A stretch of 64,000 nucleotides of DNA from Rivularia sp. MS3 (GCA_019192545.1 JAHCMI010000006.1:114945-178944); one strand, 5' to 3'; numbered from the stretch's first letter, positions 27,994 through 37,041 are shown. Program-made: numbers and translations. Notes: a model not told the origin generated them from the letters alone.

Positions 27994-28131
27994 TTTTGTC
28001 AGAGTTTAATAAATTGTGATTTAAATATTTAGCATGGAACTTCGTATATTTTTGATAATTATGTCTTCTATCTAAAGATATAGTTTTATAAAATTGAATA
28101 AATCTCAAATAATTCTTCCAACGTTGATAAA

Positions 28132-28148
28132 TTTCATCTTAATTTCAT
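28132..28148 (+). promoter_or_regulatory. CopR-type direct repeat (TTTCAT-N5-TTTCAT)
   Basis: Perfect half sites on the plus strand, 10 bp ending TGT, then CATAGT at 28159-28164. It precedes a predicted short RNA and, 300 bp on, the second sigma factor. Confidence 0.75.
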
Positions 28149-28170
28149 TTATAGATGTCATAGTAATTAG

Positions 28171-28300
28171 GTAAGCGTAAATACTCGCATTATTTCCGTC
28201 GGTATCGTGATTATTAAATAAATCACACAACGCTCTCACACACACACTATGCAGGTTGTACTTAGCTTGACTCTATGTTGAGAGTACAACCTTTTTCCTT
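28171..28300 (+). ncRNA. Putative small RNA driven by the 28132 box
   Basis: From a start predicted about 7 bp after CATAGT the transcript would run about 130 nt. It ends in a perfect 10-bp stem (AGGTTGTACT at 28253-28262 with AGTACAACCT at 28283-28292) followed by CTTTTTCC-type T-rich sequence. No convincing ORF is inside. It could instead be an attenuated leader of the sigma factor at 28468. Confidence 0.5.
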
Positions 28301-28467
28301 TTTCACCAATATTGTTGAAAAGAATAAATTACTGCCAGGTCTATAAAAGATATTTTAGATCCCCCCAACCCCCCTTAAAAAGGGGGACTTGCGTAAATCC
28401 TATTGATATTTGAGTAAAAACTTTTTCAAAATTAACCAGCGTGCGTTCAACTGAGGCTATCTCATCT

Positions 28468-29457
28468 ATGTTTAAATCTAATTCTCAATCAAATCGCTAC
28501 AGTAATAGAAATCGCAAATCCTCAAAAGATATTGTCGGTAGTTATTTTCAAGATATTATTCGTATACCGCTATTAACTCCTGAAGAAGAAATTTATTTAG
28601 CTAAACAAGTTCAGCAAAGGTTATTTTTGTTAGCAGTTAAGGAAGAACTATCGAAAGAATTACAGCGTCAACCAACTTTACAAGAATGGTCAGAACAAGC
28701 TCAATTGAATGATTCGGAGCTATTAGAGCAAATAAAGCAAGGACAAATTGCTAAACAAAAAATGATTGCTGCTAATCTGCGTTTGGTAGTGACAATTGCT
28801 AAGAAGTATCAAAAGCGCAACCTGGATTTTCCCGATTTAATCCAGGAAGGTACTTTAGGATTGGAGCGAGCAGTTGATAAATTTGAGCCAGCATTGGGAT
28901 ATAAGTTTTCTACTTATGCTTACTGGTGGATTCGACAGGGAATAACAAGAGCTATATCCCAACAGTCTCGCACGATTCGCTTACCGATTCACATTACAGA
29001 GAAATTAAATAAAATTAAACGGGTTCAGCGAGAATTATCTCAAAAACTTGGTCATAGTCCAACTGTCATCGAAATTGCTGAGGTTTTGGAAGTAAAACCA
29101 AATCAAATCAGAGACTACTTAAGTTTAGCTCGTAAACCGATGTCCTTAGATGTACGGGTGGGAGAAGAACAAAATACAGAATTAAAGGATTTATTAGAAG
29201 ATAATAGTTTTTCTCCAGAAGACTACATATTAGAAGAATCTCTCCAACAAACTATTAAAGAATTATTATCTAAGCTGTCTCCTCAACAGCAAGAAATATT
29301 AACCTTGCGCTTCGGTTTAGAAGATGGACAAGAATTGACATTAAATCAAGTTAGCCAGCGAATGGGTATCTCTAGTAAAAGAGTGCTACTGCTACAGCGA
29401 CAAGCTCTTAGTTTTTTACGTCGATATGGGACAAAATCACGTATTTATTTAAGTTAG
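28468..29457 (+). CDS. Group 2 sigma-70 factor, second copy
   Basis: This protein of about 329 residues is paralogous to the one at 10163-11158: region 1.2 (VGSYFQDIIRIPLL), region 2 (STYAYWWIRQGITRAI), region 4 (LTLNQVSQRMGISSKRVLLLQRQ). The ATG at 28468 has a GAGG ribosome site; a GTG at 28441 is an alternative. In region 4.2 the usual SRERVRQLE is changed to SSKRVLLLQ, so -35 recognition may differ. The upstream DNA holds a CopR-type box with a terminator in between, suggesting attenuation, and a CCCCCTT/AAGGGGG hairpin at 28370-28386. Confidence 0.88.
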   Translation: MFKSNSQSNRYSNRNRKSSKDIVGSYFQDIIRIPLLTPEEEIYLAKQVQQRLFLLAVKEELSKELQRQPTLQEWSEQAQLNDSELLEQIKQGQIAKQKMIAANLRLVVTIAKKYQKRNLDFPDLIQEGTLGLERAVDKFEPALGYKFSTYAYWWIRQGITRAISQQSRTIRLPIHITEKLNKIKRVQRELSQKLGHSPTVIEIAEVLEVKPNQIRDYLSLARKPMSLDVRVGEEQNTELKDLLEDNSFSPEDYILEESLQQTIKELLSKLSPQQQEILTLRFGLEDGQELTLNQVSQRMGISSKRVLLLQRQALSFLRRYGTKSRIYLS

Positions 29458-29572
29458 AAGTTGAGCATACTGTTATTAAATTAATTTTGAGTTGAGGAAA
29501 TCTAAATATTCAAAATAATAGATTAAACCTAAAAGAAATCATAAATAATATAAATTATGAATATTGATTAAT

Positions 29573-30196
29573 ATGAGTGAAAAAAAGGTTCGCGCTCAAT
29601 ACGAGCAACTTGCTCCTATCTACGATTTACGCTGGCACAAATATATCACCAATACCCTTACCTTCCTCTATAACTGGGAACAGATTGACTTACAATCTAC
29701 AGTTTTAGATGTTGCTTGCGGTACTGGTGAATTTGAACTACTTTTACTCGATAAAAATCCTACGCAGAGAATTACTGGTGTTGATATATCAGAAAAGATG
29801 TTAGATATAGCCAGGAACAAATGTCAGGATTATCCTAATGTTGAGTTTTATAAAGCCTCAGCTAATTCATTACCATTTGCAAATCATAGTTTCGATGTAG
29901 TTGTATGTGCAAATGCTTTTCATTACTTTGAAAAACCTTTAGTAGCGTTATCGGAAATTAAGCGAGTAGTTAAACCTAATGGTAAATTAATAATTCTTGA
30001 TTGGAGCAAAGATTTTCTCGTTTGCAGAATCTGCGACTGGATGTTACAAATTTTTGACCCTGCTCATCAGCAATGCTATACCCAAAAAGAATTACATCAA
30101 CTATTAATATCTGCTGATTTTAAAATAAATCGTGCAGCTAAAGTTCGTTTCGGCGCTATTTGGGGACTAATGGTTGTGACAGCTTTACCATATTAA
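29573..30196 (+). CDS. Class I SAM-dependent methyltransferase
   Basis: The ATG at 29573 (MSEKKVRAQYEQLAPIYD) is preferred to an upstream TTG. The 207-residue protein has motif I VLDVACGTGEFE, motif II VDISEKML and post-motif FDVVVCANAFHYFEKP, the UbiE/methyltransferase-11 pattern. Substrate unknown. A perfect hairpin follows the gene. Confidence 0.85.
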   Translation: MSEKKVRAQYEQLAPIYDLRWHKYITNTLTFLYNWEQIDLQSTVLDVACGTGEFELLLLDKNPTQRITGVDISEKMLDIARNKCQDYPNVEFYKASANSLPFANHSFDVVVCANAFHYFEKPLVALSEIKRVVKPNGKLIILDWSKDFLVCRICDWMLQIFDPAHQQCYTQKELHQLLISADFKINRAAKVRFGAIWGLMVVTALPY

Positions 30197-30241
30197 GAAT
30201 TACTAGTTTAATGTTGTTTATAGCAAACTTAGATAAAAAAT

Positions 30242-30265
30242 TGTCCGCAGCGTTAGCTGCGGACA
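30242..30265 (+). terminator. Perfect 10-bp hairpin after the methyltransferase gene
   Basis: TGTCCGCAGC and GCTGCGGACA enclose a 4-nt loop (GTTA). The T run after it is poor, so termination strength is uncertain. Confidence 0.5.
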
Positions 30266-30278
30266 TTCTAATAAGTAT

Positions 30279-30444
30279 AGGACTTACGCAATTGTCATAA
30301 AAATTGGCTGGTGCGTGACACTGAATACATTATTTCTACGTTCAAATTAATTTAAAGTGTCACAGCAACGGCAATAATGGAGGAAGAAAATCTACACTCC
30401 ATTTTGCCTCCCCTACCAGAAAATGTGCCGGTTGCGTAAGTCCT
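30279..30444. repeat. MITE-like element, copy 2 (166 bp)
   Basis: Terminal AGGACTTACGCAATTG and CCGGTTGCGTAAGTCCT, with the internal GGTGCGTGACACTGAATAC shared with the 41091 copy. About 40 bp longer than the other copies owing to extra sequence near the right end. Confidence 0.8.
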
Positions 30445-30465
30445 AAAGTAATTAAATCATTTGTT

Positions 30466-31104
30466 CTACTTATTTGGTTGGGGTGTCGTCCGTAGGTAAG
30501 ATTTAACCTCGGTATAGCCTTTAGGAAACTTTTGCTTTAGTTCATCAGCATCTTTAATTGAGGGAACGATGACACAATCTTCACCATCTTTCCAGTCAGC
30601 AGGAGTAGCAACACTGTAATTATCAGTAAGTTGCAGTGAATCAATTACCCGGAGAATTTCTGAGAAATTTCTTCCGGTGCTGGGTGGATAAGTTAGTGTC
30701 AAACGCAGCTTTTTGTTAGGGTCAATTACGAAAACAGTGCGAACAGTAACATTCGGGTTTGCATTCGGGTGAATCATGTCATAAAGTTCAGAAACTTTTT
30801 TATCCGAATCTGCCAAGATGGGATAATTAAGTTGAGTTTTTTGAGTCTCTTCAATATCTTTAGTCCAGCCCGAGTGCGATTGTGCATCATCCACACTTAA
30901 AGCAATTACTTTCACATTACGTCGGTCAAATTCAGATTTTAGTTTGGAGACGGTACCCAATTCAGTTGTGCAAACGGGTGTATAGTCTGCTGGATGCGAA
31001 AAGAGAACGACCCAACTATCACCAGCCCATTCGTAAAAGTCAATTCTTCCTTCGGTAGAATCTTGAGTAAAGTTTGGTACTGTATCGCCCAATCTTAGTG
31101 ACAT
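30466..31104 (-). CDS. 1-Cys peroxiredoxin (Prx6 type)
   Basis: The 212-residue thiol peroxidase has the peroxidatic Cys45 in DYTPVCTTELG, the HPNANPNVTVRTVFVIDP block and the long C-terminal Prx6 domain. It reduces hydrogen and organic peroxides. A MerR-type promoter lies 49 bp upstream, so it belongs to the metal regulon, consistent with copper-driven peroxide stress. Confidence 0.92.
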   Translation of the reverse strand: MSLRLGDTVPNFTQDSTEGRIDFYEWAGDSWVVLFSHPADYTPVCTTELGTVSKLKSEFDRRNVKVIALSVDDAQSHSGWTKDIEETQKTQLNYPILADSDKKVSELYDMIHPNANPNVTVRTVFVIDPNKKLRLTLTYPPSTGRNFSEILRVIDSLQLTDNYSVATPADWKDGEDCVIVPSIKDADELKQKFPKGYTEVKSYLRTTPQPNK

Positions 31105-31152
31105 AATAATCCTCCTGATTGAAATAAAAATCTTCTTTTCAAAACTATGACT

Positions 31153-31184
31153 AGTCTAAATTCTCTGGTTGACTAGAGAGTCAA
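31153..31184 (-). promoter_or_regulatory. MerR-type promoter (TTGACT-N20-TAGACT)
   Basis: Minus strand: TTGACT (31184-31179), 20 bp containing CTCTAGTCAACCAGAG, then TAGACT (31158-31153). It faces the peroxiredoxin gene. Confidence 0.8.
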
Positions 31185-31323
31185 TAAGTAATTGGACAGA
31201 ATTAATTTCACAAAGTCATTGCGAAGGTCGCTAAGTGCATAATGACTGTAAATATTTTTGTCCACCTACTTAGCAATCTTAGCTCATCTATAAAATTTAT
31301 TACGAATAAAGCTTTTTTTAAAG

Positions 31324-31653
31324 CTATTTGACTTGAGTTGTTTGGCTATTTAATTGGCTAATTGTCGCATGACACGGATTTCCGAAAGCCATCCATCCGA
31401 ATAAAGTCGTGATGATTAAACTTGTGAATACAACATCTTTAAGAGCTTCTAACCCTTGCCGAGCCTGAATCTGTTCGGCTTGAACCTGTTTAACAGCTTT
31501 ATGGATAAACTCTGGTGGAATTCTTGCCACTGCGCCAGCTTCTGTTAATTCTGATAAGGAATAAGTCTCACTATGTTGGGCATAGAGACGAGATGCTCTC
31601 TCAAAAACTTCAGGTGCCAATTCTACGGTAATTCTAGGTTCTGGATGATTCAT
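31324..31653 (-). CDS. Small protein with C-terminal membrane helix, MerR-type promoter
   Basis: The start at 31653 (MNHPEPRITVELAPEVFERA) is chosen because a start at 31713 would lie at the predicted transcription start. The 109-residue protein has a charged helical domain (EVFERASRLYAQHSETYSLSELTEAG) and a single membrane helix near residues 74-93 followed by PCHATISQ. I do not recognise it. The promoter at 31726-31757 places it in the metal regulon. Confidence 0.65.
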   Translation of the reverse strand: MNHPEPRITVELAPEVFERASRLYAQHSETYSLSELTEAGAVARIPPEFIHKAVKQVQAEQIQARQGLEALKDVVFTSLIITTLFGWMAFGNPCHATISQLNSQTTQVK

Positions 31654-31725
31654 AGTAAAGATGGATAGGAATTGTGCAAAAAATTTTCTAAAAATATAGT
31701 TAACTAATAGCATCTAACTAGAATG

Positions 31726-31757
31726 ATGCTAAACTCTCTAGTTAGCTATAGAGTCAA
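31726..31757 (-). promoter_or_regulatory. MerR-type promoter (TTGACT-N20-TAGCAT)
   Basis: Minus strand: TTGACT (31757-31752), 20 bp with CTATAGCTAACTAGAG, TAGCAT (31731-31726). It serves the gene ending at 31324. Confidence 0.8.
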
Positions 31758-31869
31758 GTAGCTGCAAGACTTATGTATATTTAAACAAATACTATTATCT
31801 CAGTGACGAAATCTTTCTGGCTATAATTCGGATTCTTTCCACAGATAGAGAAATAGAATCAAAAAGTAA

Positions 31870-31886
31870 TTTCATCCAAATTTCAT
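31870..31886 (+). promoter_or_regulatory. CopR-type direct repeat (TTTCAT-N5-TTTCAT)
   Basis: Perfect half sites, 10 bp ending TGC, then AATACT at 31897-31902. A hairpin TTGTAGTTTT/AAAACTACAA lies at about 31936-31976 without a T tract. The transcript would run into the DUF411 gene. Confidence 0.75.
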
Positions 31887-32016
31887 TTTGAGATGCAATA
31901 CTCGTAAATGGAGTATCAAATTACTCGCTGTCATTTGTAGTTTTTCTGGCGTTAAGTCATTAAAACTACAAAACTAATATCGAAAATCTATGTCCTGTTG
32001 ATTTTATCGCTAACTA

Positions 32017-32048
32017 TTGATTCTTGGGTTAACTAGAGAGTTTAAAGT
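32017..32048 (+). promoter_or_regulatory. MerR-type promoter, weaker copy (TTGATT-N20-TAAAGT)
   Basis: Plus strand: TTGATT, 20 bp with GTTAACTAGAGAG (one half of the palindrome kept), TAAAGT. It precedes the DUF411 gene by 56 bp. Confidence 0.65.
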
Positions 32049-32104
32049 TTAGTTAGTAAAACTCTAACTAAAAGTAATTACTATAAGGTATAGGGTAAAA
32101 AATT

Positions 32105-32665
32105 ATGTTTAAATCGAACTCCAAATTATTGTTTTCTTTAATTGCAGGTGTTGCTGTTGCGGGAGTTGCAGGAACATTCTGGTTTGCAGGAGCAGGAAAT
32201 AATACCCAAACCGTTGCTAGCGATTCAAAAGCAATGGCTATGACAAGCGTTTGGGATAAGGAAACCGAACCAAACTACTCAGGAGTGAAAGAAGTTACCG
32301 TTTATCGCAGCCCAAGTTGTGGCTGTTGCGGTGAATGGGTGAAACATATGCAAAAACACGGTTTTAAAATTACAGATATTAAAACCGATAACATGGAAGC
32401 AATCAAGCAGAAATATAACGTACCTCAAAATTTGGCATCTTGTCACACCTCAATTATTGCTGGTTACGTCATGGAAGGACATATCCCTGCTGACGATATC
32501 AAGCGTTTTGTAGCTTCTAAACCTAACCAAGCAGGATTAGCAGTACCCGCAATGCCATTAGGTACTCCAGGAATGGAAGCAGGAAGCAAAAAACAACCCT
32601 TTGCCATCGCGTCTTTTACTAAAAATGGCGAAATTAAAATTTTCAAAGAATATCAAACTTACTAA
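32105..32665 (+). CDS. DUF411 metal-binding exported protein
   Basis: The 186-residue protein has a signal/anchor helix and a DUF411 domain with VYRSPSCGCCGEWVKHM, a CxCC-type site, and LASCHTSIIAGYVMEGHIPADDI. DUF411 proteins occur with copper-resistance genes and are thought to bind copper outside the cytosol. Both a TTTCAT box (31870) and a MerR-type promoter (32017) lie upstream. It precedes the multicopper oxidase. Confidence 0.88.
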   Translation: MFKSNSKLLFSLIAGVAVAGVAGTFWFAGAGNNTQTVASDSKAMAMTSVWDKETEPNYSGVKEVTVYRSPSCGCCGEWVKHMQKHGFKITDIKTDNMEAIKQKYNVPQNLASCHTSIIAGYVMEGHIPADDIKRFVASKPNQAGLAVPAMPLGTPGMEAGSKKQPFAIASFTKNGEIKIFKEYQTY

Positions 32666-32666
32666 A

Positions 32667-32840
32667 AAGAGTTAGGAGTGAGGAGTTAGGAGTTAAGAGT
32701 TAAATAATTTTAGATTTTAGATTTTGGATTTTGGATTGAAAGTTAGAAGTTAGGAGTAACAAGTAATGAGTAGCTATCTTTTCCCTCACTCCCTCACTCT
32801 CTCACTCTCTCCCTCTCTCCCTCCATATTCCCATGCCCAA
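32667..32840. repeat. Low-complexity spacer (TTAGGAGT and CTCCCTC runs)
   Basis: The DUF411-oxidase spacer consists of GTTAGGAGT-like repeats, ATTTTGGATT units and CTCACTCTCTC pyrimidine runs. A frame opening at 32766 across it is not a credible N-terminus. Confidence 0.6.
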
Positions 32841-32846
32841 TGTCCT

Positions 32847-34334
32847 ATGCCCCATTCCCAAATAAAAATTAACCGTCGTCAGTTTCTCGCTTTAAGTTTA
32901 GCTGGTGCTGGTGGTGCTATTGTTAGTAGCTGTGTAAGAGGTAATTCTTCTCAATCCTCACCAAAAGCCTCTTTAAAACCAGCAATTGATTTACCAAAAT
33001 TGCATACAAGTAAAAATGGTTTATTAGAGGTAGATTTAGAAGCTAGTTATCGTCCCGTAAAACTAGGAGACAAACAAGCGTATCTATTAGCTTATAACGG
33101 ACAAGTACCCGCGCCACGTTTAGAAGCAAATCCAGGGGATAAAGTTAGGATTAAATTTACTAATAATCTCTCGAATCCGACAAATTTACATCAGCATGGA
33201 TTGCATATTCCACCTACGGGAAAAGCCGATAATGTTTTTCTAAATATAAAACCGGGAGAGACATTTAACTACGAATTTACTATTCCCGAAAATCATCCGG
33301 CTGGTACTTTTTGGTATCATCCCCATCGTCACGGTTTCGTTGCAGAGCAGTTGTTTGGGGGTTTAGCTGGTTTGTTTGTGGTGCGGGGTGATTTGGATGA
33401 AATCCCCGAAATTAAAGCTGCTAAGGAAGAATTTTTAGTATTACAAGACTTTGCTCTTGATAGCGAAGGAAAATTGATTGATTCAGATGCTCATATGTCT
33501 TTGATGTCGGGAAGAGAAGGTGATTTAATTACAGTCAACGGTAAATCTAACCCCAGTTTTTCAATTCCTCAAAATGGTTTATTACGTTTAAGAATTGTTA
33601 ATGCTTCTCCTTCTCGTTTTTATCAACTTTCTTTAGAAAACCATCCTTTTTATCTAATTGCTACCGACGGAAATGCATTAGCCGAACCTGTTAAAACGAA
33701 CGAATTATTGTTAACTCCTGGGCAAAGAGCAGAAGTTTTAATTAAAGGAGATAAACAAGCTGGTCAATATCGTTTGCTCAACTTACCCTACAATCGTGGT
33801 TCAATGGGAATGATGGGTGGTGGAGGTATGATGGGTGGAAATAATAACGATAACAACGATACATCAGCAGTTTTAGCAACTCTCAACTACGACTCTGCTG
33901 TTGAAACAATTGCTTTACCTACCTCACTTTTATTAGTCCCAACTTTACCCGAACCCCAACAGGTACGTAGCTTTAAATTAAATCATGGTATGCGTCCGCG
34001 TGTAGGTATGGCTTTTCTAATTAACGGTAAGTCTTATGAAAATCAACGAATCGATACGCAAGTTAAGTTAAATACAGTCGAAGATTGGGAGATTATAAAT
34101 ACAGGAGACATGGATCATCCTTTTCACCTTCACGTTAATAACTTTCAAGTTATCAGTCGTAACGGCAAACCAGAACCTTACCGGGCTTGGAGAGATACAG
34201 TTTTAGTTCGCAGAGGGGAAACTGTGAGGATTCGGATTCCTTTCCAAGACTATACGGGTAAAACTGTTTATCACTGTCATATTCTTGACCATGAAGATTT
34301 AGGAATGATGGCGAATTTGGAAATTGTAAGTTAA
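32847..34334 (+). CDS. Tat-exported multicopper oxidase
   Basis: Start at 32847 gives MPHSQIKINRRQFLALSLAG, a twin-arginine signal, followed by VSSC, a possible lipobox. About 495 residues hold three cupredoxin domains with the copper ligands HQHGLHIP, FWYHPHRHG, DHPFHLHVNNF and HCHILDHEDLGMM. A short Met/Gly insert (MGMMGGGGMMGG) resembles the Cu+-binding loop of CueO. It likely oxidises periplasmic Cu+ to Cu2+. The next gene begins 4 bp after its stop. Confidence 0.92.
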   Translation: MPHSQIKINRRQFLALSLAGAGGAIVSSCVRGNSSQSSPKASLKPAIDLPKLHTSKNGLLEVDLEASYRPVKLGDKQAYLLAYNGQVPAPRLEANPGDKVRIKFTNNLSNPTNLHQHGLHIPPTGKADNVFLNIKPGETFNYEFTIPENHPAGTFWYHPHRHGFVAEQLFGGLAGLFVVRGDLDEIPEIKAAKEEFLVLQDFALDSEGKLIDSDAHMSLMSGREGDLITVNGKSNPSFSIPQNGLLRLRIVNASPSRFYQLSLENHPFYLIATDGNALAEPVKTNELLLTPGQRAEVLIKGDKQAGQYRLLNLPYNRGSMGMMGGGGMMGGNNNDNNDTSAVLATLNYDSAVETIALPTSLLLVPTLPEPQQVRSFKLNHGMRPRVGMAFLINGKSYENQRIDTQVKLNTVEDWEIINTGDMDHPFHLHVNNFQVISRNGKPEPYRAWRDTVLVRRGETVRIRIPFQDYTGKTVYHCHILDHEDLGMMANLEIVS

Positions 34335-34338
34335 TGGT

Positions 34339-34800
34339 ATGTCGAATTCTCAAAATGTAAACCGTCGTCGTAGTTGGTTGAATATACCAGAATTAAATAT
34401 TGCTATTTTCGCGTTTTTGCTAAATTTCCTTTGGGAAGTTCAGCAAATGCCATTTTTTAAGCTTTCCGATTTATCTTGCAATCAAAGAACAATAAACTGT
34501 ACTTTAGCTACTTTTGGCGACGTTTTAATTGCACTAATTGGATTTTGGACTGTTGCGTTTTTTTCTAAATCGCGTTATTGGTTTCGTCAACCGAAATGGT
34601 GGCAGTTAGGTATTTTTATTTTAGTAAGTCTTGTAATTACAATTGTTTTTGAAGCTTTAGCTACCGGAGTACTTAACAGATGGGAATACGCCGATATCAT
34701 GCCAACGGTTCCATTATTAGGTACGGGTTTAACGCCGATTCTTCAATGGATAATTTTACCTTTGATAATTGTTTGGTTTGTTAAGAGGCAGGTTATATAA
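34339..34800 (+). CDS. Four-helix membrane protein coupled to the multicopper oxidase
   Basis: The 153-residue protein has four hydrophobic helices (about 20-35, 58-76, 88-108, 127-147) and a conserved FLWEVQQMPFF motif after the first helix. Family not recognised. Its start lies 4 bp after the oxidase stop, so the two are very probably cotranslated and act together, perhaps in copper delivery (inference). Confidence 0.75.
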   Translation: MSNSQNVNRRRSWLNIPELNIAIFAFLLNFLWEVQQMPFFKLSDLSCNQRTINCTLATFGDVLIALIGFWTVAFFSKSRYWFRQPKWWQLGIFILVSLVITIVFEALATGVLNRWEYADIMPTVPLLGTGLTPILQWIILPLIIVWFVKRQVI

Positions 34801-34844
34801 AATTATCGCATTGATTATAGCGCTTTTCATTTGAGTGCAATACA

Positions 34845-34938
34845 CGTTGATTAACCTCACCCCCTCCCCCTCTCCCGCAGTTGCTACAACGCGGGGAACC
34901 CGCGCAACGCACTGCTCTCCTTATTAAGGAGAGGGGTG
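34845..34938. repeat. Interspersed palindromic repeat
   Basis: CACCCCCTCC at the left can pair with GGAGAGGGGTG at the right; the interior carries GCTACAACGCGGGGAACCC, related to the repeat at 11941-12012. Confidence 0.55.
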
Positions 34939-34973
34939 TATTCTATTCAACTGAAAACTGCTATATATTAAAA

Positions 34974-35687
34974 CTAATGCGTTCGTCCAATACCTAAACC
35001 TCGCGATTTTTGCAATTTAAGCATAGTAATGGAAAATATCAGCCATAAATAACCAACCCCATAACCAGCGATTACATCTGTAGGCCAGTGTACCCCTAAA
35101 TACAGCCGACTTAAACCAATAGCACCAATTAATACAACAGCGAAAGTATAAATAATTTTTGCAGATTTCGGATAATGAGATGCTAGCAAATAAGCGATAA
35201 AACCATACAGCACCATCGAACCCAATGCATGACCGCTAGGATAACTATAAGTTTTTTCTATAATTATTTGCTGCCAAAGTTGCGGACGTGGTTTGCTAAA
35301 TGCTAGTTTCAGACCATAACTAAGGATTGCACCTCCAAGAGCGTTAAGAGCAAATACTTTGGCTTCTTGACGATACCGTTTCCACCAAAGTATGACAAAG
35401 GTAATAATAGTAATAGTTACAACGGTAGTAGGGTCGCCTATTCTGGTAATATTGACCATGATATTATCCCAAGTGGGATTCGCAAACTGATGTATCCATA
35501 GCAAAATAGTTTTATCAAAAGCGAAAGCTTCTTTTTCCCAAACATCTTCGGAAAGCTGGGCTAAAACGTAGATAATTAATAAACAGGTAGCTAAACCAGC
35601 AATTCCGATAGTTGCAATAAGGGAAGCTATGCGGGGATGTACGTGAGTAAACCAGAAATCTATGAGTTTGCGGAGCGAATTTTGCAT
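34974..35687 (-). CDS. PAP2-family phosphatase
   Basis: The 237-residue membrane phosphatase has six helices and the three PAP2 motifs KPRPQLW (here FSKPRP), YPSGHALG and SRLYLGVHWPTDVIAG. Substrates in the family are phosphatidic acid or undecaprenyl diphosphate. It is convergent with the oxidase gene pair. Confidence 0.9.
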   Translation of the reverse strand: MQNSLRKLIDFWFTHVHPRIASLIATIGIAGLATCLLIIYVLAQLSEDVWEKEAFAFDKTILLWIHQFANPTWDNIMVNITRIGDPTTVVTITIITFVILWWKRYRQEAKVFALNALGGAILSYGLKLAFSKPRPQLWQQIIIEKTYSYPSGHALGSMVLYGFIAYLLASHYPKSAKIIYTFAVVLIGAIGLSRLYLGVHWPTDVIAGYGVGYLWLIFSITMLKLQKSRGLGIGRTH

Positions 35688-35796
35688 AGTTATATATAGT
35701 AAATAAAAAGGTTTACAAGAAAAAATTTGGCGTTTTTATAGATAGCCAAAACCTGTATATAATTAATTCCGATGCCAATAGAATTGATATAAAACT

Positions 35797-37041
35797 TTAA
35801 TGAATTTGATTCGAGGCTGGTAAAAGTACAGTAAAACAACTACCAACACCTAACTGACTGGTAACAGTAATTGAACCTCCGTGATTTTGTACGATTGCTT
35901 GAGAAATTGCTAAACCTAAGCCAGAACTACCCGATTCATAAGAACGAGATTTATCAACTCGCCAAAAACGCTCGAAAATCCGCTCTAAATTTTCTGGTGC
36001 AATACCTATACCTGTATCTTCTATTTTTATTTGAATCTGAGAACTTACAGGATTTGCTTTTACTGTTATTTTTCCACCTTTGTGAGTATAGTAAATTGCA
36101 TTTTGAATCAGATTACCTAATGCTCGATTAAGTTTTTTTACATCTCCAAGCAATAATAAATTGCTCTGAATTTCGACCTGTAAATCTATTTTTTTCGCTT
36201 CTGCTTGAGATTTATATAATTGTATTAAACTAGAAATTACTTCTTGCAAATTGATAATTTTCCGTTCGGTATCGATAACTTTATCCGTGCGTGCTAGAAG
36301 CAATAAATCTTCGGTTAATTGAGTCATTTGATTGGTCGCGCTAGCAATAGCGGTAAATTTTTCTTTGTCATTATCTCTCATTCCTTCTGGATATTTTAAA
36401 GCAACTGCGGCACTACTTTTAATTGCCATTAAAGGATTGCGTAATTCATGAGAAGCATCGGCTGTAAATTGTTTGAGACGTGTAAAACTTTCTTCAATTG
36501 GCTGCATTGCTTGACGGTTAAGCCATATCCCCCCAATGCCACTTAAAATTAAAGCAAAAATCACGCCAGAACCTAAACCCAAATCTAATTGTTGAATGGT
36601 TTCATCGAATTCTTCTAAAGACTGGCTGACTCTGATATAACCAATTAGTTGACGGGTTTCACCATCATAAATCGGTAAAGTTACAGCTTTAATTTTGCTT
36701 CCATTGGTTTGAAGCTTTATAGTTTTCTTGGGATTAAAAGGTAAATTTACATTGTGTTCACCCTGCTGTTTCAGTAAATTACCTTTAGTATCAAACCACT
36801 GCAAACCACCTTGCCGAGCAGCTAAATCTCTGACTTCCCAATGTTCTTCAATTTCTAATTTTCCATCTTCTAATTCAGCGTCTACCGTTACACCTTGTCC
36901 TAAAACTGTCAGCCTATCTGTGACTTGCTGACTGAGACTACGAACAAAAATCACTCGCACAACAATAGCAAATCCTGCTAAAACAATTGCAAAAACAATT
37001 AAGTTAAATAAAAGTAAGCGATTGCGAATTTTCTGAAACAT
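35797..37041 (-). CDS. Sensor histidine kinase (two-component system A)
   Basis: The 414-residue kinase has membrane helices at about 12-32 and 155-175 with a periplasmic domain between, the H-box FTADASHELRNPL with His198, N-box NLIQNAIYYT, G1 DTGIGIAPENLERIF and G2 SSGLGLAI. It follows the response regulator gene by 33 bp and is likely cotranscribed with the sulfur genes upstream. Confidence 0.9.
   Translation of the reverse strand: MFQKIRNRLLLFNLIVFAIVLAGFAIVVRVIFVRSLSQQVTDRLTVLGQGVTVDAELEDGKLEIEEHWEVRDLAARQGGLQWFDTKGNLLKQQGEHNVNLPFNPKKTIKLQTNGSKIKAVTLPIYDGETRQLIGYIRVSQSLEEFDETIQQLDLGLGSGVIFALILSGIGGIWLNRQAMQPIEESFTRLKQFTADASHELRNPLMAIKSSAAVALKYPEGMRDNDKEKFTAIASATNQMTQLTEDLLLLARTDKVIDTERKIINLQEVISSLIQLYKSQAEAKKIDLQVEIQSNLLLLGDVKKLNRALGNLIQNAIYYTHKGGKITVKANPVSSQIQIKIEDTGIGIAPENLERIFERFWRVDKSRSYESGSSGLGLAISQAIVQNHGGSITVTSQLGVGSCFTVLLPASNQIH

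Noticed and set aside
32766..32846. Longer N-terminus for the multicopper oxidase
   Set aside because: It would translate CTCACTCTCTC low-complexity DNA and place 27 residues before a perfect Tat signal.
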